From Streptomyces sp. CNQ-509 (lineage in GTDB: Bacteria > Actinomycetota > Actinomycetes > Streptomycetales > Streptomycetaceae), in assembly GCF_001011035.1 (NCBI RefSeq), contig NZ_CP011492.1:5129001-5193000 (forward strand): 64,000 bases of DNA. Direction: 5' to 3'. This document shows, piece after piece, positions 53,355 through 61,167 of the stretch (positions within the stretch are counted from its first letter, which is position 1; each line of letters starts with the position of its first letter). The notes below the pieces were generated by a model. It was not told the DNA's origin. It did not search any database and saw only the letters and a program-made list of their open reading frames with translations. Made by a program: the position numbers and the translations under genes.

Positions 53355-55646
53355 ATGGCGGCCCAACCCCCCACCGGCACACCGACGTTCGCCTCCCTCG
53401 GGGCCGGCACGCTCGCCCTGGTCAACGACGAGCCCGTGGCCGCGCCCGGCGACGACATCCTGGGCACGGGACTGGCCGCCGCGCAGCTCGCCCGGCTGCT
53501 GCACGCCTCCCGCGCCTCGACGCCGTTCACCCTCGCCGTGGACGCCGGCTGGGGGATGGGCAAGTCCAGCCTGATGCGGCTGGTCGACGCCAGGCTGCGG
53601 GCCGAGCCCGACGTGGAGACGGTCTGGTACAACGCCTGGACCTCCACCGGCGCCGACGCCCTCGAAGGGCTCGTGAAGTCGGTGCTCGTCCGCTTCGAGC
53701 GGCGCACGCTCAAGCGCGCGCTGGCGCGGATCTCCCGGGCGCGCGCGGTGACGCGCGGCGTACGCGCCGTCACCACGGTGCTCGGCGGGGCGGTCGGCGC
53801 GGCCGGGCTGGTCGACGAGCTGTGGACGAGCTGGGACGCGGGACCCGAGGCGCGCAACGGCATGCGCGAGGAGATCGACCGCATGGCCCGGGAGTGGGCC
53901 GGGAACCGGCCGCAGCGGCTGCTGGTCGTCTTCATCGACGACCTCGACCGCTGCTCCGAGGAGACGGTCCTCGCCGTCTGCGAGGCCCTGAAGATCTACC
54001 TCGACGTGCCGGGGCTCGTTTTCGTCGTCGGCTGCGACCGCTCCGCGCTCGGCCCCAGCGGGCTGCTGCGCGACCTGTCGCCCGCGGGGTCCGCGTTCAT
54101 GGAGAAGATCTTCCAGACCAGCTACCGCATCCCCGTCGCGGACAACGACGGCGTCGGCCGCTACGTCGAGTGGTGCGCCCGCGCCGCGGGCATCGAGGGC
54201 ATGCTCGACGACGCGCTGAAGAAGTTGCTGGTCGAGCGGTCGGGGCGGAACCCGCGGCGGATCAAGCGGCTGGTCAACGGCTTCGTGCTGGAGGCCACGC
54301 TGAACCCGGTCTGGTCCGGGTTCCGCCCCGAGGCGGTCATCAGGACGCTGCTGCTGCAGTACTTCTATCCGGAGTTCTACCGGATGATGACGGGCGCGTC
54401 CGGTGCCCCGGGCGGTGACGTGGTGCAGGAGTTCACGACGTACCGCCGGGTACGCCGCACGCTGCTGTCGGCGGCGCCGCCGCAGGTGTCGTCGCAGGAG
54501 TTCGCCTCGCCCGAGGAGGTCGCCGCGTTCTTCGAGCAGTACGAGCTGTCGGCGCCCGGGAGCCAGGGGGAGGCGGAGCACGGGCTGGAGCAGATGGAGC
54601 GGCGGCTGCCGGTCGGCTTCCCCGAGCACGCCGACGACCAGGGGTTCACGTCCCTGCTCGGCGAGCTGTTACGGGTGCCGGACGCGGAGCGGCTGCTGGT
54701 GCTGCTCCGCGAGGGGGCGCCGGTGGCGGTGGAGGGGACGGGCCAGGCGCAGCCGCCGGTCCCGCTCCCGTACGCCGACGAGCGGGGCATGCTCTCCGGC
54801 ACCTGGGGGTCGTCCGCGGGCGGCGGGCCGTACGCGCACCCCGAGCCGTTCCCTGGGCCCTCCCGGCCGGTGACGGGCCAGCAGGCGTATCCGCAGGGCC
54901 AGCATCCGTACCCGCTGGGCCAGCAGGCGTATCCGCAGGGCCAGTATCCGTATCCGCAGGGCCAGCATCCGTACCCGCTGGGCCAGCAGGCGTATCCGCA
55001 GGGCCAGTATCCGTATCCGCAGGGCCAGCATCCGTACCCGCAGGGCCAGCACCCGTACCCGCTGGGCCAGGGCCAGCCCCAGCCGGCCTACGCGAGCCCC
55101 CTCCCCCCGAGGGGGGACATCGACCTCGGCCGCCCGCTGCCGTCCTCGCTCGCGCTGGAGGGCCTGCGGATCCTGTGGGTCGACGACCATCCCGGGAACA
55201 ACGCCTCCCACGTCGGCCGGCTGCGCAGCCTCGGTGCCAGGATCGCCCTGGCGCGGGATCGCGGGGAGGCCGAGCAGGAGCTGGCCGCCCTCCCGTTCGA
55301 CCTGCTGATCTCCGACATCACCCGCGGCGGCGAACAGTTCGCGGGCTTCGACGACCTGCGGGCCTGGCGCGACTCCGGGACGTACGACGGCCACGCCGTC
55401 TTCCTGTCCAGCCGGGTCACTCCCGAGCGCGAGGAGGCCGTGGCCGGCCTGGACGCCCGGATCTTCAACAGCGGGGACGCCCTGCTGGGCTACGTCATGG
55501 AGCTGGCCGCGTCCCTCAGGGCCCTGCGCGCCCCCGCGCCGCCCGCCCCGGAACAGTCCGCTCCCGGGCCGCCCGCCGCCCCGGGCCCCTCCCGCGCCGA
55601 ACCGTCCGCCCCGGCACCGCGGTCGTCCGACGCCCCTCCCGGATGA
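53355..55646 (+). CDS. KAP-family P-loop NTPase fused to a receiver-like domain through a heptad-repeat linker
   Basis: 763 residues. The KAP NTPase domain (about 35-350) has Walker A GWGMGKSS (65-72), Walker B LLVVFIDDLDRC (Asp195, Asp196, Asp198), a hydrophobic patch near 138-153 and NPRRIKRLVNGF. Nine exact heptads rich in Tyr/Pro/Gln/Gly follow (510-572). A receiver-like domain (about 597-715) starts LRILWVDDHPGNN, with the acidic pair, the phospho-acceptor-like Asp in LLISDI and Ser in VFLSS, but Lys at the usual position is missing (IFNSGD). Leu439 is a TTA codon. KAP NTPases often act in membrane-linked or anti-phage systems; here the role is unknown. Confidence 0.87.
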   Translation: MAAQPPTGTPTFASLGAGTLALVNDEPVAAPGDDILGTGLAAAQLARLLHASRASTPFTLAVDAGWGMGKSSLMRLVDARLRAEPDVETVWYNAWTSTGADALEGLVKSVLVRFERRTLKRALARISRARAVTRGVRAVTTVLGGAVGAAGLVDELWTSWDAGPEARNGMREEIDRMAREWAGNRPQRLLVVFIDDLDRCSEETVLAVCEALKIYLDVPGLVFVVGCDRSALGPSGLLRDLSPAGSAFMEKIFQTSYRIPVADNDGVGRYVEWCARAAGIEGMLDDALKKLLVERSGRNPRRIKRLVNGFVLEATLNPVWSGFRPEAVIRTLLLQYFYPEFYRMMTGASGAPGGDVVQEFTTYRRVRRTLLSAAPPQVSSQEFASPEEVAAFFEQYELSAPGSQGEAEHGLEQMERRLPVGFPEHADDQGFTSLLGELLRVPDAERLLVLLREGAPVAVEGTGQAQPPVPLPYADERGMLSGTWGSSAGGGPYAHPEPFPGPSRPVTGQQAYPQGQHPYPLGQQAYPQGQYPYPQGQHPYPLGQQAYPQGQYPYPQGQHPYPQGQHPYPLGQGQPQPAYASPLPPRGDIDLGRPLPSSLALEGLRILWVDDHPGNNASHVGRLRSLGARIALARDRGEAEQELAALPFDLLISDITRGGEQFAGFDDLRAWRDSGTYDGHAVFLSSRVTPEREEAVAGLDARIFNSGDALLGYVMELAASLRALRAPAPPAPEQSAPGPPAAPGPSRAEPSAPAPRSSDAPPG
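54882..55070 (+). repeat. Nine in-frame 21-bp repeats encoding heptads in the KAP-receiver linker
   Basis: 189 bp = 9 x 21. The units encode QAYPQGQ, HPYPLGQ and YPYPQGQ/HPYPQGQ variants in a partly higher-order order of two to three heptads. The DNA repeats closely, so the copy number can change without frameshift. Confidence 0.93.
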
Positions 55647-57162
55647 CGAACTCCCCGCCCACCAGCACGTACGGCACCCCCACCGGACCCCGCCGCGGCT
55701 CGTCGTACGTCGCCCCCGCCGCCACCGTCGCCGGGTCGAAGAGCACCAGGTCCGCCACGTAGCCCTCCCGCACCAGACCCCGGTCCGGCAGCCGCAGCCG
55801 GGCCGCGGGGCGGCCGGTGAGGTGGTGGACGCACTCCTCCAGGGTCAGCACGCCCAGCTCGCGCACGTAGTGCCCGAGGTAGTGCGGGAAGGTGCCGTAC
55901 GCCCGCGGATGCGGCTTCGCGCCGTGCAGGATGCCGTCGCTGCCGCCGGTGTGCGCCGGGTGGGCCATGATCGCCCGGACGTTCTCCTCGTGCCCGACGT
56001 GCTGGAGGATCGTCGTCGCCAGCCGGTCGTCCAGCAGCAGGCGGCGGGCCGCGGCGAAGTCCGGCAGCCGCCGCCCGACCCAGTGCGCGAGCGCCGGGTC
56101 CCCGACGCCCGACACCTCGATCGTCGACCAGTCCATCGGCACCCCGTGCGACCCGTCGGAGCCCTCGACGTCCAGCGCGTGCCCGATCCGTGCCGCCGTG
56201 TCCGCGTCCCGCAGCCGCGCGAGCGTCGCGTCGGGGCCGCCCACCGCCGCCCAGCTCGGCAGCAGCGCGCCCAGCGTGGTGCAGCCGGCCAGGTACGGGT
56301 ACGTGTCCAGGGTGACGTCCACGCCCTCGGCGAGCGCCCGGTCCAGCAGGGCGGTCAGCTCGGCGGCGCGGCCCGCGTTGACGTCGAAGTTGAGGGTGGC
56401 GTGCGCGAGGTGCAGCGCGCAGCCGGCGTCCCTGGCGAGGCCGAGCATCTCGGCGTACGCGCCGAGGGCGCCGGCGCCGTACGAGCGGTGGTGCGGGCAG
56501 TAGTAGCCGCCGTACGCCGCGACGACCCGGCACAGCTCCGTCAGCTCGGCGGTCGGCGCGTACATCCCCGGCGTGTACGTCAGCCCCGACGACATCCCCA
56601 CCGCACCCTGCTCGAGCCCCTCCGCGACCAGCCGCTTCATGTGCGCCAGCTCGTCGTCACCGGCCGGCCGGTCCTCCCAGCCCAGCGCCAGCATCCGCAC
56701 GGTGCCCTGCGGTACGAGGTACGCGGCGTTCACCGCGAGTCCGTCGCCGTCGGGGCCGCGGTCGAGACGGTCGAGGTACTCGCCGACCGTGCGCCAGTCG
56801 AACGCCACCGCGTCGTCGCCGGGCCCGCCGCCGTTCCAGCCGGCGATCTGGCGGCGCAGCTCGCCGAGGGTGCGGTCGTCCACGGGCGCGTACGACAGCC
56901 CGTCCTGGCCGATGACCTCCAGCGTCACGCCCTGCGCGGCCTTGGCGGTGTGCGCGGGGTCGCGCAGCAGGGCGAGGTCGGAGTGGGCGTGCATGTCGAC
57001 GAAGCCGGGGGCGAGGACGAGGCCCCCGGCGTCGAGGACGGTGCGGCCGGTGAGCCGCGGGCCGACGGCCGCGATCCGGCCGCCGGCCAGCCCCACGTCG
57101 GCGCGGTGTCCCGGCGCCCCCGAGCCGTCGACGACGAGGGCGCCGCGGATCACCAGGTCCAT
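55516..57162 (-). CDS. N-acyl-D-amino-acid deacylase (D-aminoacylase, amidohydrolase superfamily)
   Basis: 548 residues. It hydrolyses N-acyl-D-amino acids to free D-amino acids. The metal motif is FVDMHAHSDLALL; GMSSGLTYTPGMYAPTAEL and LDTYPYLAGCTTL are family landmarks, and HVGHEENVRAIMAHP lies in the C-terminal half. The normal family end is near the VPGRTVRRG segment. The frame runs another 25 or so Arg/Gly/Ala-rich residues, overlapping the 3' end of the KAP gene by 131 bp. It lies 22 bp after the D-serine-dehydratase-like gene, so the two form an operon. Confidence 0.92.
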   Translation of the reverse strand: MDLVIRGALVVDGSGAPGHRADVGLAGGRIAAVGPRLTGRTVLDAGGLVLAPGFVDMHAHSDLALLRDPAHTAKAAQGVTLEVIGQDGLSYAPVDDRTLGELRRQIAGWNGGGPGDDAVAFDWRTVGEYLDRLDRGPDGDGLAVNAAYLVPQGTVRMLALGWEDRPAGDDELAHMKRLVAEGLEQGAVGMSSGLTYTPGMYAPTAELTELCRVVAAYGGYYCPHHRSYGAGALGAYAEMLGLARDAGCALHLAHATLNFDVNAGRAAELTALLDRALAEGVDVTLDTYPYLAGCTTLGALLPSWAAVGGPDATLARLRDADTAARIGHALDVEGSDGSHGVPMDWSTIEVSGVGDPALAHWVGRRLPDFAAARRLLLDDRLATTILQHVGHEENVRAIMAHPAHTGGSDGILHGAKPHPRAYGTFPHYLGHYVRELGVLTLEECVHHLTGRPAARLRLPDRGLVREGYVADLVLFDPATVAAGATYDEPRRGPVGVPYVLVGGEFVIREGRRTTAVPGRTVRRGRGPGRRAARERTVPGRAARGRAGP

Positions 57163-57184
57163 GTCTGCCGCTCCCCGGTGCCGC

Positions 57185-58471
57185 TCAGAAGAAGGTCCGT
57201 ACGTACTCCGTGACCGTACCGTCCTCCTCCACCAGCGGGATGAGCTGCCACTTGTCGAAGATCGTGCACGGGTGCGACAACGCCAGCGCCACCCAGTCCC
57301 CGACCTCCGGCTCCACGCCGCCGGGAGCCACGTCCAGCCAGGCGTGCTGGTCCGAGAGCTTGCGTACGGTGATGCCGGTCGCGGCCCGTTCGGCGCCCGC
57401 CCCGCCGGCCGCGTCGAACCTGCGCACCGCCGCAGGCACCGGCAGGTCCAGGTCGTACGCGGCGTCCCGCTTCCCGGCGTTGACGAACGCCTGCCCCGGC
57501 TCCGGCCGCGAGACCACCTGCGTCCACAGCCGGAACGCCGGCGTCAGCGACCCCTCGCCCGGCACCCGGTTGAACGGCGTCACCCGGGTGTAGTGCCCGT
57601 CGTCATGGCTGATGTACGCGCCCGAGCGCAGCAGCTTGAGCACCGGACGCGACAGCTCCGGCGCCGCCGCGAAGCCGTCCGCGACGGCGTCGAACCACGC
57701 GCTGCCCCCGGCGCTCACCACGATCTCGTCGGTCTCCGCGAAGAGCCCCGCGGCGTCGAACTCCGCCGCGAGACCCAGCAGCCGCGCCATCCAGCCCCGT
57801 ACCACCGCGGCGTCCGCCCCCGGCGCCTCCGCCTCGTACCCGGCGACCCCGACCAGCCGCAGCGTCCCCGCCCGCGCCGCCGCCTCGGCGACCGCGCGGC
57901 AGTCGGCCTCCGTACGCGCCCCGGTGCGCGCGCCGGGACCTGCGCCCAGCTCGACGGTGACCTCCACGGGCCGCGTCGCCCCGGCCGCCCGCAGCGCCGC
58001 GTCCATCAGCTCGACGCCGCGCACCGAGTCGACGTAGCAGACGAGCCGGAAGTCCGGGTCCGCGGCCAGCTCGGCGGCGAGCCAGCGCAGCGCGGCCGCG
58101 TCGACCAGTTCGTTGGCGAGGAAGACCCGCCGGACGCCGAAGGCCCGCGCCACCCGCGCCTGGTGGGGGACCGCGACCGTGATGCCCCAGGCGCCGTGGT
58201 CGAGCTGGCGGGCGAAGAGCTGGGGGGCCATCGTCGTCTTGCCGTGCGGCGCGAAGGCCAGCCCGTGCGCGGCGGAGAAGCGTTCGAGCGCGCCGAGGTT
58301 GTGCGCCAGCGCGGGCGCGGAGAGCGTGAGCACCGGGGTGGTGAAGCCGCCGGTGAAGAGCGAGCGGCGCTCGGCGGCCAGCTCGCCCACCGTGAGCCCG
58401 GCCGCGTCGGGCGGCAGGCCCTTGAAGCGGTGGTCGATACGTTCTTCCGCCAGCTCGGCGAGCGACGCCAT
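57185..58471 (-). CDS. D-serine dehydratase-like PLP enzyme (alanine racemase fold)
   Basis: 428 residues. The N-terminal alanine-racemase-type barrel holds PLP on the Lys in FAPHGKTTMAPQLF; the C-terminal D-serine-dehydratase-like beta domain carries the metal-binding His and Cys of ALALSHPCTIFDKW. Relatives dehydrate D-serine or D-threo-hydroxyaspartate or act as amino-acid deaminases, releasing enamine intermediates. ATG 58471 has GGAGGG upstream; ATG 58528 adds 19 residues without homology. It is the first gene of the leftward operon with the D-aminoacylase and is divergent from iclR-ridA. Confidence 0.88.
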   Translation of the reverse strand: MASLAELAEERIDHRFKGLPPDAAGLTVGELAAERRSLFTGGFTTPVLTLSAPALAHNLGALERFSAAHGLAFAPHGKTTMAPQLFARQLDHGAWGITVAVPHQARVARAFGVRRVFLANELVDAAALRWLAAELAADPDFRLVCYVDSVRGVELMDAALRAAGATRPVEVTVELGAGPGARTGARTEADCRAVAEAAARAGTLRLVGVAGYEAEAPGADAAVVRGWMARLLGLAAEFDAAGLFAETDEIVVSAGGSAWFDAVADGFAAAPELSRPVLKLLRSGAYISHDDGHYTRVTPFNRVPGEGSLTPAFRLWTQVVSRPEPGQAFVNAGKRDAAYDLDLPVPAAVRRFDAAGGAGAERAATGITVRKLSDQHAWLDVAPGGVEPEVGDWVALALSHPCTIFDKWQLIPLVEEDGTVTEYVRTFF

Positions 58472-58490
58472 GAAGCCCTCCAGCAGGTTG

Positions 58491-58516
58491 GTTGCGCACC
58501 GTGCAACGTGCATTGC
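58491..58516. promoter_or_regulatory. Overlapping inverted repeats in the dehydratase/IclR divergent promoter
   Basis: GTTGC (58491-58495) with GCAAC (58503-58507), and GCAA (58503-58506) with TTGC (58513-58516), form overlapping dyads around CGTGCAACGTGC. The position between divergent starts suits an IclR operator controlling both directions. Confidence 0.45.
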
Positions 58517-58633
58517 GTATATCGACACCGCTGTCTAACATCCGGGCGAACGGCTGGTCAACGGCCGGCGGTACGCAGCCGGTGGTCGCAGCCGGCGGTA
58601 CGGAGCTACGAGCCACGGCAGCGGGAGGTCGCG

Positions 58634-59383
58634 ATGAGCCAGTCGGTCGGCCGCGCGCTCGCCATCCTGCCCATGCTCGCCGAAGGGCCCGCGGGCCTGG
58701 AACAGGTCGCCACCCGGCTCGGCGTGCACAAGACCACCGCCATGCGGCTGCTGCGCACCCTCCACGAACACGGCCTGGTCTACCGCCAGGACGACCAGCG
58801 CTACCGCCTCGGCGCCCGGCTCTTCGCCCTCGCCCAGGCGGCGGCCGAGAGCCTGGACGTCCGCGAGATCGCCCACCCGCACCTGGTGAAGCTCGGCGAG
58901 CAGACCGGGCATACCGTGCACCTCGCGGTCTACGAGGACCGCGAGGTGATGTACATCGACAAGGTCGACAGCCGCTACCCGGTGCGGATGTACTCGCGCA
59001 TCGGCCGGCCCGTTGCGATCACCGTCGCGGCCGTGGCCAAGCTGCTCCTCGCCGACCTGCCGGACCCGGAGCGGCGCGCCGTCGCCGAGCGGCTCGAATA
59101 CCCCATGTACACCCCCCGTTCGACGCCCGACGCGCAGGCCCTGCTCACCGAGCTGGCCGCGGTGCGCGAGCAGGGGTGGGCCACCGACTTCGGCGGCCAC
59201 GAGGAGTCCATCAACTGCATCGGCGCCCCCATCCGCGGCGCCGACGGCCGTACCGTCGCCGCCTGCTCCCTGTCGGCGCCGAACGTCGTCGTCACCGCGG
59301 ACGAGCTGATGACCCTCCTCCCGCAGCTCCGCCGCACGGCGGCAGCGATCAGTGACGACTACTCCGGAAGAGTGCCCGCATGA
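58634..59383 (+). CDS. IclR-family transcriptional regulator
   Basis: 249 residues. The N-terminal winged helix is SVGRALAILPMLAEGPAGLEQVATRLGVHKTTAMRLLRTLHEHGLV. The C-terminal effector domain has GHTVHLAVYEDREVMYIDKV and SINCIGAPIRGADG. GGGAGG precedes ATG 58634. The stop overlaps the ridA start (ATGA). It probably senses a D-amino acid or derived keto acid and controls the divergent deacylase/dehydratase operon. Confidence 0.92.
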   Translation: MSQSVGRALAILPMLAEGPAGLEQVATRLGVHKTTAMRLLRTLHEHGLVYRQDDQRYRLGARLFALAQAAAESLDVREIAHPHLVKLGEQTGHTVHLAVYEDREVMYIDKVDSRYPVRMYSRIGRPVAITVAAVAKLLLADLPDPERRAVAERLEYPMYTPRSTPDAQALLTELAAVREQGWATDFGGHEESINCIGAPIRGADGRTVAACSLSAPNVVVTADELMTLLPQLRRTAAAISDDYSGRVPA

Positions 59384-59793
59384 GCGACAAGGCCCAGAAG
59401 ACCGACGTCACCCCCGCCACCCACGTACCGCCGCCGGCACGCTTCTCTGCGGGCGTGCGCAAGGGCAACATCCTCCAGGTCGCAGGACAGGTCGGCTTCC
59501 TGCCGGCCGAGGAGGGCAAGCCGCCGACCCCGGCGGGCCCGGACCTGCGGGCGCAGACCGAGCAGACGCTGTCCAACGTCAAGGCGGTGCTGGAGGAGGG
59601 CGGCGCGTCGTGGGAGGACGCGGTGATGATCCGCGTGTACCTCACCGACACCGCACACTTCGCCGAGTTCAACCAGATCTACGACGCCTACTTCGCGGAG
59701 CTGGAGCAGCCGCCGGCGGCGCGTACGACCGTCTACGTCGGGCTGCCCGCCGGGCTGCTCGTGGAGATCGACTGCCTGGCCGTCCTCGGCTGA
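59380..59793 (+). CDS. ridA: RidA-family enamine/imine deaminase
   Basis: 137 residues of the YjgF/YER057c/UK114 family. RidA hydrolyses reactive 2-aminoacrylate and related imines to keto acid and ammonia. The usual catalytic Arg-containing segment is ARTTVYVGLP; GNILQVAGQVGFLP and the C-terminal LVEIDCLAVLG are typical. Its coupling to iclR, opposite a D-serine-dehydratase-like gene, fits a role in clearing the enamine product of that enzyme. Confidence 0.92.
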   Translation: MSDKAQKTDVTPATHVPPPARFSAGVRKGNILQVAGQVGFLPAEEGKPPTPAGPDLRAQTEQTLSNVKAVLEEGGASWEDAVMIRVYLTDTAHFAEFNQIYDAYFAELEQPPAARTTVYVGLPAGLLVEIDCLAVLG

Positions 59794-59818
59794 CCGGACG
59801 CCCACCGCTCCCCGGCCG

Positions 59819-60793
59819 TCAGCGCCCCGCGCCGACGGCCGGGCCGCGGAACGTCCGCCGGTAGGTGTTCGGCGTGGTGCCCAGCCGGCGCAGGAAGTGG
59901 TGGCGCAGCGTCGCCGCGTTGCCGAAGCCCGCGCGGGCGGCGATGGCGTCCACCGTGGCGTCGGTCTCCTCCAGCAACTGCTGCGCCAGCAGCAGCCGCT
60001 GGCCGAGCAGCCACTGGTACGGCGTCGTGCCCGTCTCCTGCTGGAAGCGGCGGGCGAACGTCCGCGGCGCCAGATGCGCCCGCGCCGCCAACTGCTCCAC
60101 CGTGGCGTCCTCGTCCAGGTGCTCCTGCATCCAGGCCAGCACCCGGGCGATGGCGTCGTCGTCGCACGTGCCGCGCACCGGCCGGTCGATGTACTGCGCC
60201 TGGCCGCCGTCCCGGTGCGGCGGGACGACCATCCGGCGGGCGATCGCGTTGGCCACCTTGCTGCCCTGCTCCTCGCGGACGAGGGCGAGGCAGGCGTCGA
60301 TGCCGGAGGCGGTGCCGGCGGAGGTGAGCACCGGGCCGTCGACGACGTAGAGGACGCCCGGCTCGACGAGCGCCCGCGGGTACTCGCGCTTGAGGCGGTC
60401 GGCGAACATCCAGTGCGTCGTGCAGCGGCGGCCGTCCAGCAGCCCCGCCTGGGCGAGCAGGAACCCGCCGGTGCACACGCTCAGCACCTTCGTGCCGCGC
60501 GCGACCGCCTCGCGCAGCGCGTGCAGCAGCTCGGGCGGGAAGTCGCGGTACGCGAACCCCTGGCCGGCCGGGATGGCGATCAGGTCGGCGCCGGCGAACT
60601 GCTCCAGGCCGTGCGCCACCTCGACGGGGAGGCCGGGGTGGACGGTGACGCGTCCCGGGCGCGGGGTGGCGAAGGAGAAGTCGTAGACCGGCAGGCCCTC
60701 CTCGCGGCGGTCCATGCCGAAGACCTCGCAGATGACGCCCAGCTCGAAGGCGTTGACCTCGTCGGTGAGCAGACACACCACTTTGGAGAGCAT
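59819..60793 (-). CDS. GlxA-family (DJ-1/PfpI-like plus AraC HTH) transcriptional regulator
   Basis: 324 residues. The DJ-1 domain (about 1-170) keeps the nucleophile-like Cys in LSVCTGGFLLAQAGLLDGRRCTTHW. The AraC HTH is at about 215-315 (APRTFARRFQQETGTTPYQWL, VDAIAARAGFGNAATLRHHF). It is convergent with ridA, with 25 bp between stops. It resembles the gene at 21570 but is not a recent duplicate. Its target is unknown; the neighbouring D-amino-acid genes already have an IclR regulator. Confidence 0.9.
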   Translation of the reverse strand: MLSKVVCLLTDEVNAFELGVICEVFGMDRREEGLPVYDFSFATPRPGRVTVHPGLPVEVAHGLEQFAGADLIAIPAGQGFAYRDFPPELLHALREAVARGTKVLSVCTGGFLLAQAGLLDGRRCTTHWMFADRLKREYPRALVEPGVLYVVDGPVLTSAGTASGIDACLALVREEQGSKVANAIARRMVVPPHRDGGQAQYIDRPVRGTCDDDAIARVLAWMQEHLDEDATVEQLAARAHLAPRTFARRFQQETGTTPYQWLLGQRLLLAQQLLEETDATVDAIAARAGFGNAATLRHHFLRRLGTTPNTYRRTFRGPAVGAGR

Positions 60794-60886
60794 GCGGACA
60801 GTATGCCACCGGGTTGGCAGTAATTCGAAGCCCTATGGCAGAGCTGCCACTGTTTGTGTGTGCAAGGATCCGGGACCGTAGAGGAC

Positions 60887-61090
60887 ATGAACGCGATCCT
60901 CGACTACACCGTCGGCACCCTGGTCCTGCTCCTGATGGCCGCGATCCTCGCGGGTCCGGCCCTGTACTTCGACCGGCGCGAGCGCCTCACCGACCGCCGG
61001 CTCAAGGCCGCCGAGCGCGGCGCCGGCCCGGCGCCCGCCGGTAACGTCTCCGTACGGGACGCGCTCGCCCGCTACGGCCGCGCCGCCTGA
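60887..61090 (+). CDS. Small single-TM protein
   Basis: 67 residues from ATG 60887, with GAGGAC just upstream. A short outer segment, one TM helix (VGTLVLLLMAAILAGPALYF), then a basic cytoplasmic tail (DRRERLTDRRLKAAERG, VSVRDALARYGRAA). It is divergent from the GlxA-type regulator gene and followed by a terminator hairpin. No family recognised. Confidence 0.75.
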   Translation: MNAILDYTVGTLVLLLMAAILAGPALYFDRRERLTDRRLKAAERGAGPAPAGNVSVRDALARYGRAA

Positions 61091-61132
61091 CCGCAAGCCC
61101 TCGCCCGCAAGCCCCGCACGTCAGCAAGGTAC

Positions 61133-61160
61133 GGCGCGCCCCCGGTCCCGGGGGCGCGCC
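61133..61160. terminator. Bidirectional terminator between the small TM gene and the M14 gene
   Basis: GGCGCGCCCCC (61133-61143) pairs with GGGGGCGCGCC (61150-61160) around a 6-nt loop, between convergent genes. Confidence 0.8.
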
Positions 61161-61167
61161 GCAGGCG

